A stretch of 64,000 bases of DNA from Cycas panzhihuaensis (lineage: Eukaryota; Cycadophyta). Numbering within the stretch: position 1 is the first letter of the stretch; each line of letters opens with the position of its first letter. The notes below the pieces were generated by a model, which saw nothing but the letters and a program-made list of their open reading frames with translations, made no database searches and was not told where the DNA came from. Of the stretch, positions 12,489 to 24,520 are shown piece by piece. Where the stretch lies: NCBI GenBank assembly GCA_023213395.1, contig CM041465.1, forward strand, positions 130,703,741 through 130,767,740, in the 5' to 3' direction. Made by a program: the position numbers and the translations under genes.

Positions 12489-12934
12489 GCATCATTTTTC
12501 ACTAAGTACTCAAAGTACTTACATCCCATTGTACTCAAGCATTGAAAGCACTTTTACTTGGATCACCAAGCACTTAAAATCACTTAATAAAATTACTCAT
12601 TCTCTCATGTACTTGCTTCTTAAGAAGCACTCATTATAAAGCTAAATTCTTAGCATCAAAATCCAAGTAAAAAGACTTTAAAAATTCACTTAAAATTTTT
12701 CTAAAAGTGAATTTTAATCTGGTTGGAGAGGCTCGAAAAAGCTTGAATCCTTGCCTCTGCTACACTTAACTTTGGATAAACTTAATAGCCGAAGTCCTCC
12801 ACCCCTCATCACTCCACCAGTTATTAGATCTTCTTGTAAAATCGCGAATTTGGTGGTGTTGTTAGAAGGTGGAACTTAAGCGACAAAGCTTTAAAGTTAC
12901 TAAGTTATTTATTTGCTTTTAATCAAGTGGAAAG
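12489..12934 (+). other. Leader upstream of copia gag
   Basis: 446 bases between the gap and the copia gag ATG. I find no match to the 3' LTR at 38,981 and no TGGTATCAGAG-type primer binding site, so the 5' LTR is presumably in the gap or lost. It contains an 11-bp perfect inverted repeat, AAAATTCACTT (12,681-12,691) and AAGTGAATTTT (12,705-12,715), and several AAGTACTT/AAGCACTT words near 12,505-12,580. Confidence 0.5.
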
Positions 12935-13714
12935 ATGGCTGCCATAAACTGGCTCAATACATGCACCATAAGGCTAACAGGACAAGCAAATTATCAAGAA
13001 TGGAAAAAAATCACACAGAATCTCTTGATAATGAATGAATTTTGGGGATATGTTTCTAGAAGAATCCCCAATCCTGCACTTGTGGATGATGATGAAGTTC
13101 AAGTTGATTATGAACGTGCTGCTGCTTGGGAGGCCAAAGACAAGATTGCTTTGGCATTTATTCATATGATTGTGGATGTACATGTAAATCAGAATATTTC
13201 TTCTACCAAATCTTCTAAGGAAGCATGGGACACATTGTCCTCTTTGTATGAAATGCGAGATGAAGCTCGCATTTTGATGATAAAAGCTAAGTGTATTCTA
13301 TCAAATTTGTAAAAGCCAATGTCGGCATTTTATCCTCCATTAAGGAGGTTTGTAATGAATTGAGTACTTTAAGTAATCTTGCCTGAGGATGGAAATCATC
13401 ACATGCATCACAAAGGCATTGCCAAGGACTACAGCGGCTTCATATCATCAACTACACGAGATGGTTCACTAAAGCAAATGGCATTCAATGAAGTTGAAAG
13501 CTTATTACTTCAAGAAGAACATATCTATGCAAAGGATAATGAAGAACCATCTACACCAGTTGCTTTCATAGCCAAGGCAAAGGCAAATCAAAACTCCAAA
13601 CCTGCATTCACAAAGCAGTTTAGAAATATGAACATTGGATCTTCTAAGTCCAATGTTGTGTGTTATTATTGTGGCAAACCTGGACACATTGCACCTGATT
13701 GTAGAAAGAAGTAG
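12935..13714 (+). pseudogene. Ty1/copia gag with CCHC zinc knuckle
   Basis: Starts at ATG 12,935 (MAAINWLNTCTIRLTG) and shows a copia Gag (UBN2-type) fold signature: the LTGQANYQEWKK and TSSKEAWDTLSSLYE motifs. A stop at 13,310 ends the first part (125 codons). A second part, 13,379-13,714, contains the nucleocapsid knuckle CYYCGKPGHIAPDC at 13,661-13,702, so Gag continues past an indel and stop. It would have bound element RNA in virus-like particles. The tail after 13,714 (asparagine/serine/glutamine-rich) leads into protease. Not translatable as one protein. Confidence 0.85.
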
Positions 13715-13899
13715 GCGGATCTACGAAGACAACAGTAGCAGTAGCAACAACCACAAGGTCAACGACAATAGCAGCCAAAGCAACAGTTCTAACAAAGATT
13801 CTAATAGCTAAATCAGCAGCAGAATCCCCCTCGACCAAATTGAGGTGCTTATTGAGGAGGTCCAAGAGGAAGGGGGGGTCAAAGAGGTGGCTACCAATG

Positions 13900-14300
13900 C
13901 CACTTTAATGAGTTTGCTAATGAAGACAAACTGTTTTGTGCATACCAGTCATCCAAGGTTGATCACACTTGGATTGTCGATTCAGGAGCTTCTTAACATA
14001 TGACAAGGAGTGAAGAACTCCTATGTAACATTAAGGAAGGTAAAGGTCAATCAGTGACCTTTGGAAACAATGAATCAGTTAAGATTTTAGTAATAGGCAC
14101 TATAGCTCCTTTTCATTCTTCATAAAATCCTTCCTCATCATTTCCCAACAGTGATGCCTACTTCATTCCTTCCATAGAGAAGAACCTGCTATCTGTTAGC
14201 CAATTGGACAAGCAACAGATGAGCGTATTATTAAAAAATGGGAAATGTATCATTAGTGACAAAGATGACCAGATCGTAGCTGTTGCCTATGAGGATTAAG
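13900..14300 (+). pseudogene. Ty1/copia aspartic protease, broken
   Basis: The catalytic triplet Asp-Ser-Gly is readable at 13,979-13,987 in TWIVDSGAS. The next codon is TAA where copia proteases have a polar residue before HMT. A later segment (FGNNESVK near 14,060) and NLLSVSQL (14,187-14,210) match the usual copia protease flap and the protease-integrase linker. The premature stop inactivates it. Confidence 0.75.
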
Positions 14301-14381
14301 GTCTTTATAAGTTGGATGCCAATAACATTACACTTGATTTTGCTTATTCTGGTTCCATATCTTTGTCAAAAATTTAATTAT

Positions 14382-15300
14382 GGCATCAACGTCTAGGTCA
14401 TTTAAGCATAGACAATTTGAAGCAGATGATAAGGAAAAACATGGTGTATGGGCTTCCAAAGATGTATGGTTCAAAATGTCTTTGCGAAGCTTGCATAATA
14501 GGGACACAGCATTGGTTGCCTTTTCCTAAAGGCAAAGCATGGCATGCATCTTATCCATTGCAGTTAGTTCACTCAAACTTGTGTGGACCCATGTCCACTC
14601 AATCCTTTGGAGGAGCATTGTATTACATATCCTTCATTGATGACATTTCTCATAAAGTCTGGGTCTACTTCCTAAAGCAAAAATCAGAGGCTTTCTCTAA
14701 GTTCAAAGAGTTTAAAGCAGAAGTAGAAAATGAATGTGGCTACTCAATTGGCACATTAAGGTCAGATAATGGAGGTGAATTCACTTCAAATAAATTCAAC
14801 CAATTCTGCAAGGATAATAGAATTCGGAGACAACTCACAGCTCCTCATACTCCTCAACAAAATGGAGTCTCTGAAAGGATGAACAAAACTTTGGCTAATA
14901 AAGCCAAAATAATGATGCATGCGAAAGGACTTCCAAGAGCTTCTTGGGACTTGAGCATTTCACCTGACCTATGTGGCCAATCGAGTCCTACTCTCGGGGT
15001 CACCGACATCACACACGAGGCATGGACCGGTAAGAAGCCAACTATCGACCATTTGAGGACATTCAGTGCACTACGATATGCACATACGGATCAACAAAAG
15101 AACAAAATTGGACAAACATAGTCTTAAATGCATCTTTGTAGGATATGCGATCCGAGCAAAGCCTACAAGTTGTATGATCCAGGTTGAGAAAAATGCATCT
15201 CTCGAGATGTAATCTTTGTTGAGGATGATCGAAAGAATTGGATGTGGCATCATCTAACCCCCATTGACAAAGAAAAAAGATTGTTGAGGACTTCCTTCCT
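14382..15300 (+). pseudogene. Ty1/copia integrase, catalytic Asp replaced
   Basis: The N-terminal zinc-binding part begins WHQRLGHLSIDNLKQ at 14,382 and its Cys pair CEAC is near 14,480. The core is open to 15,121. Of the D,D-35-E triad, the second Asp (14,765-14,767, RSDNGGEF) and the Glu (14,873-14,875, NGVSERMN) remain. The first position reads Asn (14,576-14,578, HSNLCGP) where copia elements have Asp, a single G-to-A change. Downstream of 15,121 the frame breaks in the C-terminal region. The enzyme would have inserted element cDNA, and this copy could not. Confidence 0.85.
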
Positions 15301-15594
15301 CTCAATCTTATACACCATGTTCTTCATACACCTCCATTACCATCTACTTCATCTTCATACGCTCACTTGAACCTTCCACTTCATCTTCTGTTGATCATTC
15401 ACTTAGACCAGAAGACATTGAGGTTCATGCTTCATCATTTCAAAAGTTACCTAAGTGGTATACTCAAATGGTACAGGATGGTCATATCATTGAAGGGAAA
15501 CGTCCATCTAAGTATAGGCAGCAAACAAACTTTGCACTTATGGCTGAAGTGCTTTCTATTGATGAGCCTTCTATTTTTGCAGAGGCTTCATAAA
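15301..15594 (+). other. Copia integrase-RT linker, degraded
   Basis: Serine/proline-rich linker typical of copia polyproteins between integrase and RT, with broken frames. I see no further domain in it. Confidence 0.5.
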
Positions 15595-15898
15595 GTGATA
15601 GTTGGAAAGCTATCATGGATGAGGAGATCCACTCCATTCACAAGAATGGCATATGGGATTTAGTCAATTGCCTCCACACAAGCAATAATCGGTTGTAAAT
15701 GGGTCTCTGAGACCAAATTTCATTCTGATGGGACACTCAAGCATCAGAAGGCACGACTCGTAGCAAAGGGATTCAAACAAAAGGAAGGAATTGATTATGA
15801 GGGGACCTTTGCAGATAAACATGAATACCATCGAGACTTCTCATGGCCTTAGTTGCCTGATGCAAATGGCGGTATATTAGATGGGCGTGAATAGCGCA
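15595..15898 (+). pseudogene. Ty1/copia reverse transcriptase, N-terminal part, cut by insertion
   Basis: RT entry motif SWKAIMDEEIHSI at 15,598, then IGCKWV, FHSDGT, LKHQKARLVAKGFKQKEGIDY (two adjoining segments). The frame has several indels. It ends with the residues Asn-Ser-Ala at about 15,888-15,898, where the gypsy LTR begins. The missing second half, with the catalytic YVDD, resumes at 37,752. Confidence 0.85.
15894..15898 (+). repeat. Target site duplication, left (GCGCA)
   Basis: Five bases directly before the TG of the first array LTR. The matching copy is GCGCC at 37,752-37,756. The one difference falls on the third position of an alanine codon in the interrupted copia RT. Confidence 0.8.
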
Positions 15899-18399
15899 TG
15901 TTTCCCGGTATTGGGAATGGACTCGGAGACGCATCGACGAGTTTGTTCAGGTATATCTTCTTGCTTTTCTTACCTATCTTAATTAAGGTGGTTTAGAGTA
16001 GTTTGATTGACATATGCCTATCTATATGCATTTGTTTGTCTGCTTGATCATAATGCATGTGCCTACACGCCTTGACTATGGCGACTCACCGGAGGGGCAT
16101 TCCTCGGTGAATCGACACCCTGTATGGCGTACAACCACTCACGATGTCTCCACAGTTTCTCGGGATTATTTTTGCCAGCTTGTTTGTTCTTGTTACAACA
16201 TGTCGTTTATGTTGCAATCCTTCACGAGTCGGTTTAACCCTTAGTTAGGGCTCTTTGCATCGATACGGATACTTGCCCTTGCCTGGGCCTTCCCCATCGA
16301 TGTAATTCATGTTTAGCCCACGTTCTTACCTTAAAGCTTGATTTTCTTTCGATTTTCTCTTTTTAAATTTGATGGCACTTGATAAACCAAGCGATGCTGA
16401 GAGTTCGCAATGATACCACGGAATTTGCCGTGATGCAGTGCTGAAATTAAAAAGAACCTCTGTGACGTTTCTGCGTTTTTTCACGGGCTGCAGGTGTGGC
16501 TCATATGATTGGGCGCCCGATGCCCCAACGTTCACTGCGCAAAGAAGACATAAAATGATTTTTTACTCATTGGGATCATTCTTGAGTTCGTTTTCTAAGT
16601 TTTCTAAAGAAAAGCTCCACAAAAGACAAGAAGACACAAAAATCAAAGAGGTTCGGGCACGTGACAATTGAGGAGGAAGGACAAAGGCGCCACGATTGGA
16701 TTTTGCAGGGCCATTGCTGCCCCATTCTACTCTCCACAACCAGCCCTCTTCCTTCTTGCAACTACCAAAGATTCGAGGACTTCTTCAACCAAGTTGCCCC
16801 AAGACTTCTTCACATCCCCCGTGACTTCATAAAGGCTTCCTCCATCTACTTTGCGGGGAGCACTCATGATCGATCTTCATTAGACCTCTATTACTATTGT
16901 CCCTAGTGGCGGGGAGGCATGCATGACCTCTCTACACAAGGTACCCTTAGTTTTACTTGCTTTTTGTGTTTCTTGCATTCCTTCTTCCTTTTACTTATAT
17001 TTCCTTTGCTTTTTGCTTGCAAACTCCTTAGACATACTTGCATGTCTCTTATATTCATTGTCAAGCATTCTACCCCTTCTTTCCCTTTGCTTTTACTCCT
17101 TGAATGAAAGTAGCTACCATTGGCCATAAGCACCCCTTAGTGCTACCTTGTTGAATCCATTTCCCGGTTTTCTCTTGGGATTTCCTCATTTTCTCCAAGT
17201 CTTCTTCCATTCTTTCCTCAGCCAGCTAGAGTAAGGGAGCATACACGAGGATTTGAGGGAGATAAGTGGTTCCGCCCCCATTGCCATCCTTCTCCCCAAG
17301 GGTTGAGTCCCTTGTCCTCTTCCCTTACCATACCGCGGTCTGAGGAGCAGGTCGAAGGAGTTTAGGAGATTGTGTCAGGGTTTCCAGACCGGTTTGAGAC
17401 GACCCGTATCCACCTTTGTTACCACCCGGCACTCCTTTCCTGGGCCCCTTTGGAGACCTCTCGTGGGTGAGTTAGCCATCCCGAGGCTATACTCAGTTCC
17501 ACTTCGTGTGTTTGTGGCACTTGGTAGTGTAGAAGTACCTCATATGCTCTCGTTTCCGTTTTGCCACATTTTAACATATAGCTTAGTTTGATTAGCTAAG
17601 TTGATTTCAGTTTGCAGTTCATACACATACATCTCTTTGTATATTTGTAGCCTCTCCCTCGAGAGGAAGGTACTCTTTGTGTTCTCTTGCAGGACCGCAT
17701 CGGTGGAGGTAGCGCGTGGAGTGAACCCATTGCCGGTTAGCTCACTCATGGTACTTTCTCTCCTTTAGTTTTGCGTTTCCTTTTCGTCCTTTCATTTCAT
17801 TTGATTTTGCATGCTCACGAGGAGGTAAGTGAACCCCTTATCACCGTCAATCGACATTGCATGCGTGGAGGAAAGAGGAAAGGGCCTGCGAGAAGGAGAA
17901 TCCACACTTCATCCTCAACCGCCGGATCCAGGTATTCCTCGCGTTTCCTTTGTTTTTCCCTTTTATATCGTTCTTGCTTTTTTGTACATGCTTGATAAGT
18001 AAAAGATAAGGAAATATAAAGGAAAAAGGAAATAGTCTTTCATTTTACATTCACTTTCCTATCTTAGTTTCTTTTACTTTGCATAACATAGGGATAGGGC
18101 AGCTTCGTTGCATCCCCCAACCACTTCACTTCACACTGTTGCACGTTGATTTTGTTGCCCTCTCGTTGCCTTCTCATTACCTTGAGAAGCCGCAACAGCG
18201 AGGTTTCCCTCTCCTTCCGGCCATCAGGGTAGGAAGGCCTCAGTGTTGCACCCGGCTACTGGAAGCAACCCGAGGCACCTGCATCCCCAGAACCCGCGCT
18301 CAAAGTACGGATATCTGCGGTGAGATCCTCGTTGTCTAGCCGGTGTTGTGTTTTGTACCCTTTGCTGGACGTAGGATCACGCCCATGGAGAGCGTTTCA
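15899..18399 (+). repeat. Array LTR1 (Tat-like)
   Basis: TG at 15,899 and CA at 18,398-18,399; 2,501 bp. It contains a long pyrimidine-rich, poorly coding interior. Small open frames such as 17,370-17,591 recur in other LTR copies but change length with indels, so I treat them as noncoding. It is followed by the primer binding site. Confidence 0.9.
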
Positions 18400-18400
18400 C

Positions 18401-18419
18401 TGGCGACCATACTGGGAAC
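18401..18419 (+). other. Probable primer binding site, first internal region
   Basis: TGGCGACCATACTGGGAAC starts one base after LTR1. A TGG at this place is expected from pairing with the CCA end of a tRNA primer. The tRNA type is not assigned. The same site is degraded at 27,750 and 10,315. Confidence 0.6.
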
Positions 18420-18662
18420 TGCCAGTAAGGGAGCTAAATCCACTTCCCCTCCTTGTTGGTGTTCTTGCCTCTAGGTAGGTTCACATTCCATGTTTTCAGT
18501 TGGGCAACCCCCAACGTGTTTTACGTTTCTTCCTTTCCTTTCCTTTCTGTCTCTCTAACAGCTACTTAGGCGCGCATGCGGCGTTTCTGGCGTCGCTTGC
18601 GAGGCTTGCCGTTGTTGGAAGACCCATCGTCTCGTTCCTCCGTCGTCGAACCCCGTTCGACA

Positions 18663-20250
18663 ATGGAAGGTTACCTGATTCGATTGGGCCTGGTCCCATG
18701 GCGGGAACTCAAGAGTTCCCTTAAATGCCTCCGAACCCGCCCAAGAGGGCGATGATTCCATCTACTACCGGATGACCATTTCCACGGATGACTTTCACCT
18801 TTCGCTCAAGCGTGGAAGATTCGGACCCTCACGAGACTCGCCACCCTCTTGGCGAGCCTCACGAGGTCGCCTGGAGATCCCCTACTTTCAAGTCCCTTCA
18901 ACCTCAGATGGTATGAGGATACCTCCCGCCGACGCGGTCGGCGCTTAGCGAGTGCTTCCCGGCTGCCCGTCAACCGATCTTAGGTGGTTTGCGAAATCTT
19001 TGCGTAACATAGCATCTTCTTCGTCCATACGCGTCATCTACAACGATTGACGCCTCACCGCGCACACACGCCCCATGCCGTGTCTGCCCGGCTCCCAAGG
19101 CGGTGTCAACTGCTTTGTTTCCACTGTGGTCCTACTTCTTGGGGCCCGTTTGCAGTGTCCTTCCCCAACCTCGGGGGTTAGCATGCCATACCCTAGTCAA
19201 ACGCCGCACCACCTCCGAACGTGACCTTGTCGTTCCCTAGTAGGCCTTGGGTCCTACTAGTCATCGCCAGGTTAGCCATGTAGGACCCACGCAGGTTCTT
19301 TCGGCAAGGGAAGCCATCTCCTGCTTATGGGTGGAGGGGTCGCGCCACCCACGGTGGCCCATATGGGCAAACAGCCCCTCATCCTCCGTTTCCGTCAAAG
19401 TAGTCAAGAATCCCATTGTCACAATATAGCTTTTTCCAGCAAGGGGCCTTTTCCCAAGGAGGGATGGTTTACCACCCCATCCATTCCTTGACGGCTCTCC
19501 AAGGACACGTCCTTTCGTAGACTGAGGACTAACCCGCCTCACCCTCAGTTCCCAAATTGACGGACTTCCATGCATCGATTATTGGGCTTACGACCATATA
19601 CTTATGAAGTTATTCCCGCGATCCTTGCAGGGCGATGCCCTCAAGTGGTTTTGGCCTTCGCCCATTCAATCTCCTCATTCCAAGAACTAGTGGACGAGTT
19701 CGTGAATGAAGGCGTCATAAACAAGGTCACGATGAGATGAATCGTGACTTTGTGCGACGTTTTCACGATCTTCTTCACTCCACCAAGGCTCGTTGCACGA
19801 GGAGTTGAAGAGGGATCTTGTGGAAGTCCTCAAGATGGGGCGACTATGCACGTGTGACTCTGCAATCACGAGGTGTCTAGCTTTGGAGGCCATTGACATC
19901 CAAGCGGGACTCAAAAAACCTCCCAAGCCCTCATGACTTGGCCAGCGCCTCCTCTAGCGAAGGAGACCAAACCTTCGCCCGTAGTCCACCTCCCATCCGT
20001 GAGAGGACCCTAGATCCCCTTATATTTGCTCATTCATGATGAAGAAGTTAAAACTATCGCCAACCTCCCATAAACCCGGCCCATGAACTTCTCGTGCGAT
20101 GCCCCCAAAGGGAACACCCGCCTTCTCAAGCAAGAATCCTCCCCTTGAGAAGAGGTGGTGCTCCATCCACGAGAATGTTTCCATGACGATTCACGCTGCC
20201 GCACGACCCATGCGACGCCCCGACATCAAGGCTCAACCTCGACCGAGACC
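18663..20250 (+). pseudogene. Tat-like gag, broken (array copy 1)
   Basis: Begins ATGGAAGG, matching 28,018 in the second copy. The N-terminal acidic/proline-rich part runs to about 19,300. The capsid part follows from about 19,565 with a segment matching MNRDFVRRFHDLLHS at 19,737-19,780. The Cys/His segment lies near 20,153-20,200 (RWCSIHENVSMT, damaged). Compared with copy 2, many short GC-rich words are missing, each breaking the frame. It would encode capsid and nucleocapsid, and no long frame survives. Confidence 0.75.
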
Positions 20251-20599
20251 TGCTCCCCAAGCATGGGGAACGGTCGCTGATATCCAAAGAAGGATAGGTC
20301 TCCGATCCCTTGCGTGGTAGAGGAGGTGTGCGAGGTCGCCTTCCCTTCGCGATCTATCACCTTCGGTCCGTATAAGGGAAAGAAGGTGATCCAAATGCTC
20401 GAGACCACTCCTCTCACGCGTTAACCCGCCTCAAGTCGCGAGGAGGCAACCTGCCCGGCGCTCACTCCGCCTGATCCTCCTCCTGATGCTACTCCCGAGA
20501 TTCCCGCACTTCCCAAGGCGATTCTGTGCGCCCGGCACTGACTTTAGGAGAGCCCTTACCCAACCCAGAGGGGTGCCTTTCTCCGTCATCGAGCTTCTT

Positions 20600-21020
20600 A
20601 CGGATGTCCATCATCGTCTTGAGAAGTTGAAGCTCTTGGATCCGCCTTGGGTACAACCCAGCGAACCCATTATCTCCTTCAATCCTAGAGATCTCCCGCA
20701 TCAAGTGGAAGGGAATGGAACTTCCTTTCACCATTACCATAGATACCTCGATTGCACGCTACGGAGAACCGTCAGGACAGCTACGCCATGCCCTTGCGTT
20801 ATGCAAGAGTTTCAGCGTTCCCATGGCAGAAGACTCTTAGGATGCATCTCAATACCTCTTACCCTCGAGGACAAGGCGAAGTCGTTCACATCGCCGTCCC
20901 CGATGTCGACGTTGATTACAACACGCACGGGTGGACCATGGCTTGACCAAATGGGAGGTGTGTTCCACTGGGGCAACTTAAATTTGTCCATAATGAACAA
21001 ATGAAAGTTGTCCTCCGATC
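20600..21020 (+). pseudogene. Tat-like protease region, broken (array copy 1)
   Basis: Homologous to 30,500-30,930. The catalytic DSGSS segment of copy 2 is replaced here by a deletion and frameshift near 20,765-20,790. Downstream, VPDVDVDYNT and WLDQMGG-like segments are recognisable at about 20,900-20,965. Inactive. Confidence 0.6.
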
Positions 21021-21789
21021 ACTGAAACCGAAGCCATGCCCATACGAAGGAAACAAACGCCTCCTAACCATGCCTCGACTTGCTCTATTAGAATTCACGA
21101 TTCCTCCTCTGAGAGAAGAAAGTCCTACGCCTTCTTCCCCTAGCCAGCGTTTGCTCCCTATTGGTGTTGGGAGTTATGGGTACGTTGCCGTGTTTGATGA
21201 TGACGGATCCCATAGTGAGGATGAGGATCGTCCTCACCCAGTCTTGTTCCTCCGCACTGGTGTGGGCGCCTTCCTAGCCCTAACCTCCTCTTAGGGCCTC
21301 TTTGTTGTAGAGCCGAGCCACTTTCACATGTCACATGACATTGCGCGATCATCATGTCCCGGACTCTTCCACCTCGTCGCCTCCAGTAGGTGACGATGCT
21401 GTGAGCTTCCCTCTTGCCTTTTACGGGGGGCCTCTCCTTGACTCTCCTTTGTCATCCACTGGCGGATGGCGGCGTCTTCGAGCCATACGTCCTATCACTC
21501 CCGCCATCTCTCGCCGCCTTCAAGTCGCCATCGATGGCGTGGACTACTCGAGACGACGAGGCTTTGGAACACTCTAGGGTTCCATGCCGAGTTTGCCTCC
21601 TGGTCACCCCAAGCTTGGCCACCAGAAGGTCTTAGCGATTGGGTCCCCATTAGCCGACCCAATCCCCTCTTCTGTTTCCTCCCTTCCAGTTGATCTTGCC
21701 CCCCTCCATCTCGATGAGGGGAATGCCATGTGCATGGGGGCAACCCAGGACATAGTCCTTGCCCCAGATAGGGTCATCAAGGTAGGAGC
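21021..21789 (+). other. Protease-RT linker (array copy 1)
   Basis: Aligns with 30,940-31,674 of copy 2. Proline/serine-rich and frame-broken. I see no recognisable domain here. Confidence 0.45.
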
Positions 21790-22670
21790 GGAGTGCACCC
21801 CTGACGAGGTGAGGGAATACACCCTCCTGTTCCAGGAATTCTGCGACGTATTTGCTTGGGAATACTCAGACATGAAGGGCATTGACCCCTCCATCATTGT
21901 GCATAACCTTACAACCTTCCACGGCGCTCGCCCGCGTCGAAGCGATGTCCCTTCACCCAAGCTCTCGTGGCCGTTAAGATGGAAGTTGAGAAGCTTACGG
22001 CGAGACTTATTTCCTCCATCGATTCGCCAAGTGGGTATCGAATATCGTTCCAGATTGCTAAAAGAGCGGGACCATTAAATTTGTGTCGATTTTCGCGACA
22101 TAAATAACGCTTGTCTAAGGACAACTTTCCCTTCCTTTCATTGATCAAATAATCGATCGCACGTTGGATTCGAAGTTATGTCCACGATGGACGGCTTCTC
22201 GACTATAACCGATCTAGATCTCTCCGAAGACCATCATAAGGCGGCCTTCACGGCGCCATGGGGTACCTTTGCCTATAAGGCGTGCCCTTTGGTCTTAAAA
22301 TGTAGGGCTACTTATCAAAGAGCCATGCGTTTCATCTTCCACGACCTCATCAACAATACGTTGGAGGTCTTCATGGACGACATGATGGGCCTCTCCGCTC
22401 GAGCCCATCATCTTCCGACTTGCGTGCCATCTTCGCAAGATGCCGCAAGTACCATGTTAACAAACCCTTTGAAATGCGTGTTTACGTTACCTCGGGCAAA
22501 CTCCTTGGTTTCCTTGTGTCTCAACAAGGAATCCAAATCGATCCTAAAAGTCAAGGCGATCCTTGACATGCCACCGCTTAAGACCCAACGACAAATTAAG
22601 TGGTTCTGGGCGAGCTTGGTTTCTTGGGCGCTTTTGGCGATTTCGCCATAAGCGCCAAGCCTCTTACGAA
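21723..22670 (+). pseudogene. Tat-like reverse transcriptase, broken (array copy 1)
   Basis: An open stretch covers the RT entry: TPDEVREYTLLFQEFCDVFA and WEYSDMKGIDPSIIVHN. A frame change follows near 21,930. The palm with the catalytic box lies in 22,178-22,651: ATYQRAMRFIFHDLIN followed by EVFMDDMMGLS, where F-M-D-D is the Y/F-x-D-D polymerase site. The thumb motif KAILDMPP with KTQRQIK follows. Several indels relative to copy 2 break the domain into at least three frames. Confidence 0.8.
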
Positions 22671-23110
22671 CCTATTGAAGAAAGGAGCTCCTTTTGTGCG
22701 GGTCGACAAGACCCAAAAGGCCTTCGTGGGGCTCGAGGAAGCTCTAGATCCGCCTACACTGGCGCCTCCTCGCCTGATGGGCCCTTCATCTTATACACCT
22801 CGACAGCGAAGCGAATCCACGGGTGCAATGCTCGCACGGGAGGGCGATTCAGGCCGAGAGGGCCATTTATTTCATTAGCGCACTCTCGTTCTTGTTGAAT
22901 TAAACTATCCCGTAGAAGGAATGCCTCTACTTGGTCCATGCGACCAAGAAATTTGACTACTTGCTTGGCAACACGACCGAGTGATCGTTTAATCCGATCC
23001 TTTGCGTTTGCTTACCCGTTCGGATTTGGCAGTGGGGCGGGGCGTTGGGTCAGTCTGCTCAAGAATTCGACTTGCGGTCGTCGATAGAAGTCGAAGAAGG
23101 AATGGTAGTG
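22671..23110 (+). pseudogene. Tat-like RNase H, broken (array copy 1)
   Basis: Begins RVDKTQKAFVGLEEAL and continues with segments matching AIYFIS and ELNYP of gypsy RNase H domains. Frame breaks occur near 22,760 and 22,880. Ends before the VVAEQLA-like linker to integrase. Inactive. Confidence 0.65.
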
Positions 23111-23119
23111 GCGAGCAGT

Positions 23120-24460
23120 TGGCCGTCACCGCCATCCCCAGCGAGGCGGCGTCCTGTTGGCGACTCCTTCCGGATGAATCCATCATGACCGTCCGGGATG
23201 TTCCCCCTCACCCACTCGCCGAAGCGGTAGTGGTATAAGACTGTCGTGCGATATTTGACTCGAAGAATATCGCCTAAGCCGGCCAATAAGGTCGTCGTGT
23301 GTCCGCCTTTGCTAAACAACACCTCCTCGTGGGCGGTGTTGTATAAGAGATCGCCGATGGGATCCTACCTGTGTCGCTCGATGAAGCGGACCAAATACTC
23401 CATGAGTGCCACCATGGCATTTGCGGGGCCACTTTGGGGCCAATCCATGGCCCAAAGGATCCTCGCATAGCTATTCTTGGCGAATCCTTGTTCAATAGCC
23501 CACGCTTGCGCCCTTAGATCTGCGTTGCCAAGAGCACGCCAACGTCTCTCACGTGCCTTAGAGGCACTACACCCTATCGTGTCTCCGTGGCCCTTTTCCC
23601 AATGGGGTTTAGACCTCATCGAGGCTATATCACCACCATCTTCCGCACAACATAAATACATCCTAACCGCTACCGAGCACTTTCCTAAATGGGCAGAGGC
23701 GATCCCCCTATCCACTACCCCTGGCAAGACGATAGCCACCTTCGTCTACCAGCATATTATCTGTCGTTTTAGAATTCCAGACGTCCTAATTACAGATAAT
23801 GGAACTCCCTTTTGTAATAAGGAAATGGATGAATTGTGTGAGAAATTCAAAATCTCACACAAGACGTCATCCCCTTATTACCCCCAAGCCAACGGGTAGA
23901 TTGAGTCTTTCAATAAAACGCTCATTGGCATCTTAAAGAAAACCGTCGCTCAGTCTCAAAGAGACTGGCATATCCAGCTCCCTTCCGCTCTATGGGCTTA
24001 TCGCACCTCTATCCAGGACATTCAAGGAATGACCCCATTCTCGCTAGTCTACGGGACAAGCGATACTTAGTTGGAAGTGGAGGTCCCTTCTCTCGGTCTC
24101 TCTTGAGGCCTCATCGATGAGAGTCTACTCGCCAGCTCGTCTCCTAGACCTCGAAGCCACGGATGAGAGGCGCTGGGCTTATCAAGCGAACCTCGCCCAG
24201 CCCATTTGCAAAGGACATCGATAAACACCTTCGTGCCGGTCCTTTGTGTCACGGGGACCACATCCTCAAATTAGAGTATCTTTACGATCGCTTGGCCAAA
24301 TTCGGGCCCAAGTGTAGGTCCCTTAAATGGTTCTCGAAAGCCTCGATACTTGGCCCTACAAATCGCCACCTTAGGCGGCTTGGAGTTTGAGAAAGCGGTC
24401 AATGGGAAATTCCTCAAGAAGTTCTGGCGTGATCTCTTCGCCTCGCTCAAACGAGCCTAA
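23120..24460 (+). pseudogene. Tat-like integrase, largely readable (array copy 1)
   Basis: The core is open over 23,477-23,899. It shows the first catalytic Asp (23,612-23,614, in QWGLDLIEA), TATEHFPKWAEA, and the second Asp in LITDNGTPF at about 23,800. A TAG at 23,897-23,899, just after QANG, cuts the frame. The next in-frame residues IESFNK carry the catalytic Glu. The N-terminal zinc domain (23,120-23,470) is frame-broken. The C-terminal domain runs to about 24,455. Among the three copies this core keeps all three acidic residues. Confidence 0.8.
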
Positions 24461-24464
24461 ACTA

Positions 24465-24520
24465 CCATCTTAAATTGTTTCCATCCTCCCAACCACGGGT
24501 AGGATGGCGATTTAAGATAG
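24465..24520 (+). repeat. Conserved stem-loop just after pol (array copy 1)
   Basis: CCATCTTAAAT (24,465-24,475) pairs with ATTTAAGATAG (24,510-24,520) with one mismatch. An inner pair, CCATCCT (24,481-24,487) and AGGATGG (24,501-24,507), is perfect. A second small hairpin, GGTTCC/GGAACC, follows near 24,537-24,551. Confidence 0.7.

Noticed and set aside
11930-12545. Long frames on both strands made almost entirely of X
   Set aside because: They are translations of the N gap and carry no information.
12489-12934. Considered as the copia 5' LTR
   Set aside because: No similarity to the 3' LTR at 38,981 and no primer binding site before gag.
17370-17591. Open frame in LTR1 recurring in LTR3 (36,604-36,930)
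   Set aside because: Length and start change with indels between LTRs and it resembles no protein. Most simply shared LTR sequence.
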